Shown here: positions 5,422 to 7,022 of the stretch, piece by piece
Layout of the letters: each line of letters begins with the position of its first letter
How positions within the stretch are numbered: the stretch's first letter is position 1
From: Rickettsia endosymbiont of Ixodes persulcatus
GTDB taxonomy: Bacteria; Pseudomonadota; Alphaproteobacteria; Rickettsiales; Rickettsiaceae
NCBI GenBank assembly: GCA_027293795.1
Contig: JAPYLE010000110.1
Coordinates: forward strand, 1 to 7,022
Direction of reading: 5' to 3'
Length of the DNA: 7,022 nucleotides
The notes under the pieces: generated by a model
The model's input: the letters and a program-made list of their open reading frames with translations, nothing else
What the model was told of the DNA's origin: nothing
The model's database searches: none
Translations under genes and position numbers: made by a program

Positions 5422-6261
5422 ATGATTTTAAAACCAGGGTTATATATTGTTTCAACACCGATAGGCAATTTTGAAGATATAACGCTTCGTGCTATATCAA
5501 CTTTAAAAAATTCGGATATTATTTTATGTGAAGATACTAGAATATCACAAAAATTGCTAGCAAAACATGACATGCATACAAAATTACAAATTTATAATGA
5601 TCATAGTGACAAGAAAGATAGGGAACATATTATAAGTCTGATAAAAGCAGGTAATATAGTAAGTTTAATTTCCAATGCAGGAACTCCTTTAATTTCTGAT
5701 CCAGGGTATAAGTTAAGTAGAGATTTACGTATGCTCAACTGTCATATAGACGTGATACCCGGGGTATCTGCACCGATTACTGCCCTAACTTTATCGGCTC
5801 TCCCTACCGATCGATTTTTATTTCACGGTTTTTTACCTAAAACTACAGAAAGTAAAAAAAAGGTTTTTTCTGAGCTAGTAAATCTTAAGGCTACTTTGAT
5901 TTTTTTTGAAACGGCTCCTCGTTTGATAAACACTTTATCAGTAGCTAAAGAAATACTAGGAAACCAAGAAATATGTGTGGCTCGTGAGTTAACTAAACTG
6001 TATCAAGAAATAAAAACAGGGGATATAGATGAAATAATAGCGTTCTATCAAAATAATATTTTAAAAGGTGAGATAGTATTATTGATTTCAGGAAATTTAC
6101 AAGAAAAAGAAGAAAAACAAGAAGTTGATTTAGAAAAATTTATAGAATTTTGTTTAAATAGAAACTTAAGTAGCAAAACCACTACCGAACTTGCTTATGA
6201 AAAATTCAAAAATATTTATAGTAAGAAAGAGATATATAAATTGGTGAATGAGAGTAAGTAG
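5422..6261 (+). CDS. rsmI: 16S rRNA (cytidine(1402)-2'-O)-methyltransferase RsmI
   Basis: 279 residues, the usual family length. RsmI 2'-O-methylates C1402 of 16S rRNA in the decoding centre, using S-adenosylmethionine. All tetrapyrrole-methylase-fold signatures are present: LYIVSTPIGNFEDITLRA at residues 7-24, CEDTR at 36-40, SNAGTPLISDPG at 84-95, PGVSAPITALTLSALPTD at 113-130 leading into FLFHGFLP, FFETAPRL near 161, and ARELTKLYQEI near 187. The C-terminal 45 residues are the lysine- and glutamate-rich extension typical of the family. ATG 5422 fits the conserved beginning (PGLYIVSTPIGN); upstream is AT-only with no Shine-Dalgarno. Its start is only 24 bp from the divergent lipoprotein start, so its promoter must overlap that gene or be minimal. 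The repeat beginning near 6295 follows it. Confidence 0.96.
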   Translation: MILKPGLYIVSTPIGNFEDITLRAISTLKNSDIILCEDTRISQKLLAKHDMHTKLQIYNDHSDKKDREHIISLIKAGNIVSLISNAGTPLISDPGYKLSRDLRMLNCHIDVIPGVSAPITALTLSALPTDRFLFHGFLPKTTESKKKVFSELVNLKATLIFFETAPRLINTLSVAKEILGNQEICVARELTKLYQEIKTGDIDEIIAFYQNNILKGEIVLLISGNLQEKEEKQEVDLEKFIEFCLNRNLSSKTTTELAYEKFKNIYSKKEIYKLVNESK

Positions 6262-6294
6262 AGTAACTTACTTACGTCATTGCGGGCAGCTATA

Positions 6295-6486
6295 TGCTTT
6301 GTTGCTAGGCTGTCGATGTTATTCCCGCGGAAGCGGGAATCCAAAAAAATAACCTTAATACTGGTAAAAAAATTACATATTTGATAAAATAAACATATAA
6401 AAAACTTGTTTTTTATATGTTTTACTAGATTCCCACTTCCGCGGGAATGACATTAAAGGCTTTTTAAAGCCATGTAACAAAGCACG
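6295..6486. repeat. Composite palindromic element of about 190 bp with nested hairpins
   Basis: tgctttgttgc (6295-6305) pairs imperfectly with gtaacaaagca (6474-6484). Inside, the segment at 6316-6342 is complementary, with three mismatches, to 6428-6453; each half can also fold alone, for example attcccgc (6321-6328) with gcgggaat (6333-6340). In the AT-rich centre, 6391-6405 and 6408-6422 are perfect 15-bp reverse complements and give a tight hairpin. About 50 bp on the left (6343-6390) have no partner, as if inserted or lost from the other arm. The core is the same gtcattcccgc repeat seen at 2516 and 4217. It fills the gap between convergent rsmI and the entericidin-like gene and may terminate both. 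Confidence 0.7.
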
Positions 6487-6495
6487 GCAAGTATA

Positions 6496-6655
6496 TTAAT
6501 GGCAACCGCAACCTTTTTTAGGTTTATTTCTTTCTACCGAATCTTCAAGTTTTTTACCGGCTAGCTGCGTATCTTGACCTGCACCTTGCATTGTATTACA
6601 AGCACTTGTTAAGAAAGCTATAGTTACTAATATAGAAGTTATATGCTGAACGCAT
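6496..6655 (-). pseudogene. Entericidin-like small lipoprotein, apparent +1 frameshift after the start codon
   Basis: One minus-strand frame from about 6640 to the TAA at 6498-6496 reads ITSILVTIAFLTSAC, then NTMQGAGQDTQLAGKKLEDS and VERNKPKKGCGCH. This is the EcnA/EcnB plan: hydrophobic signal, lipobox-like TSAC, the 'ACNT..G.G.D...AGKKLE' motif and a short polar tail. Family members are tiny cell-envelope lipoproteins; E. coli EcnA/EcnB are an antidote/toxin pair, but the role in Rickettsia is unknown. No ATG, GTG or TTG lies in this frame upstream before a stop. An ATG at 6655 with AAGG 8 nt upstream is in the neighbouring frame and runs to a stop after 18 codons. Removing one t of the 'cgtt' just after the ATG would give MRQHITSILVTIAFLTSAC, a sensible lipoprotein start. 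The promoter at 6685-6713 looks intact, so this is either recent decay or a sequence error. The GCGC tail is unusual. Confidence 0.65.
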
Positions 6656-6684
6656 AAATTTTACCTTTATCAAATTGAGCCTAG

Positions 6685-6713
6685 ATATTATGAATTAAGT
6701 AAAAAATTGTCAA
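6685..6713 (-). promoter_or_regulatory. Predicted sigma70-type promoter of the entericidin-like gene
   Basis: On the minus strand a perfect -35 box TTGACA (6713-6708) is followed by a 17-nt spacer and a weaker -10 box TAATAT (6690-6685, four of six bases). Transcription would start near 6678, about 23 nt before the ATG at 6655, and the Shine-Dalgarno AAAGG lies between. Confidence 0.55.
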
Positions 6714-6791
6714 CTTGAAAATGCATTAAGATCAGGAGTTTCGCACTTAGCAAAAAATATGTTAATCTAACAAAAAAGAGTTTTAGTTAAG

Positions 6792-7022
6792 ATGGCAAGA
6801 TCAAAATATACCATCGACTTGCACTATCGTGAGATAGGTTTATTGGACTTACTTCAGATAATGCTTTACCACTATATCTTACGCTATAGCTAAGGAAAGA
6901 GGGATCAATTGTTAAAGCATGTAAAATATTCAATATAGGTCGTAACACTATATATAGATGGAAAACTCTTAAATGGGAAACAGGAGATATAAAAGCAAAA
7001 CCTTATGGTCCAGCAAGGGGTT
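6792..7022 (+). pseudogene. IS630-type transposase, degenerate N-terminal region (continues past window edge)
   Basis: ATG 6792 opens MARSKYTIDLHYREI, like the N-terminus of IS630-type transposases, but the frame stops at 6891. The next frame gives SYAIAKERG (6877-6903), and the third gives SIVKACKIFNIGRNTIYRWK from 6905 on, continuing TLKWETGDIKAKPYGPARG to the window edge; the part ACKIFNIGRNTIYRW is the helix-turn-helix. Joined, these pieces make one typical N-terminal domain, so the gene carries at least two frame disruptions: an apparent 40-bp insertion at about 6837-6876 and one extra base in the ggg run near 6901. It is therefore inactive as read. The catalytic DDE part would lie beyond the window. 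It differs from the transposase at 1-70, so these are separate elements. No terminal inverted repeat was identified upstream. Confidence 0.7.

Noticed and set aside
6253..6272. Terminator of rsmI from agtaagt / acttact
   Set aside because: The 7-bp stem is AT-rich, overlaps the stop codon and has no T-run; the larger palindrome downstream is a better candidate.
2464..6486. CRISPR-like array from the recurring hairpins
   Set aside because: The copies are more than 1 kb apart, irregular, inverted within themselves and lack spacers or cas genes; they are dispersed intergenic repeats.

Overview
The window looks like a chromosomal segment of a Rickettsia species. The evidence is a strongly AT-rich base composition, long intergenic gaps, reductively evolved but recognisable alphaproteobacterial housekeeping genes, and GC-rich palindromic repeats of the kind dispersed through rickettsial genomes. 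No single marker here fixes the species.

Layout. At the left edge (1-70, minus) is the N-terminus of an IS630-type transposase running out of the window. Next is a short remnant of a metallo-beta-lactamase-fold (RomA/NAPE-PLD-like) gene (125-373, minus), then an uncharacterised Cro/C1-type helix-turn-helix protein (382-882, minus). A gap of about 320 bp holds a 155-bp imperfect palindrome whose right end includes the stop codon of aspartokinase lysC (1205-2410, minus). A repeat-rich gap follows, then the ribosomal protein pair rplU-rpmA (3264 to 2662, minus) behind a near-consensus sigma70-type promoter, and pgpA (minus). tatA (4004-4168, plus) diverges from pgpA. A strong GC-rich hairpin separates tatA from a convergent LpoA-like periplasmic lipoprotein gene (4279-5397, minus), which is itself divergent from rsmI (5422-6261, plus). 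The right end has a composite palindromic repeat, an entericidin-like lipoprotein gene with an apparent one-base frameshift just after its start (6496-6655, minus), and a degenerate IS630-type transposase start (6792 onward, plus).

Functions. The central genes are housekeeping: the entry step to diaminopimelate for peptidoglycan (lysC), a putative peptidoglycan synthase activator (LpoA-like), phosphatidylglycerol synthesis (pgpA), twin-arginine export (tatA) and the translation apparatus (rplU, rpmA, rsmI). The pair rsmI / LpoA-like lipoprotein is a neighbourhood also known in gammaproteobacteria. The two ends are accessory in character, with transposase pieces pointing outward and decayed genes beside them.

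I see no convincing new multi-gene system. The most interesting signals are the repeat elements between and at the ends of genes, the frameshifted entericidin-like gene that keeps a good promoter and ribosome binding site, and the unassigned HTH protein.
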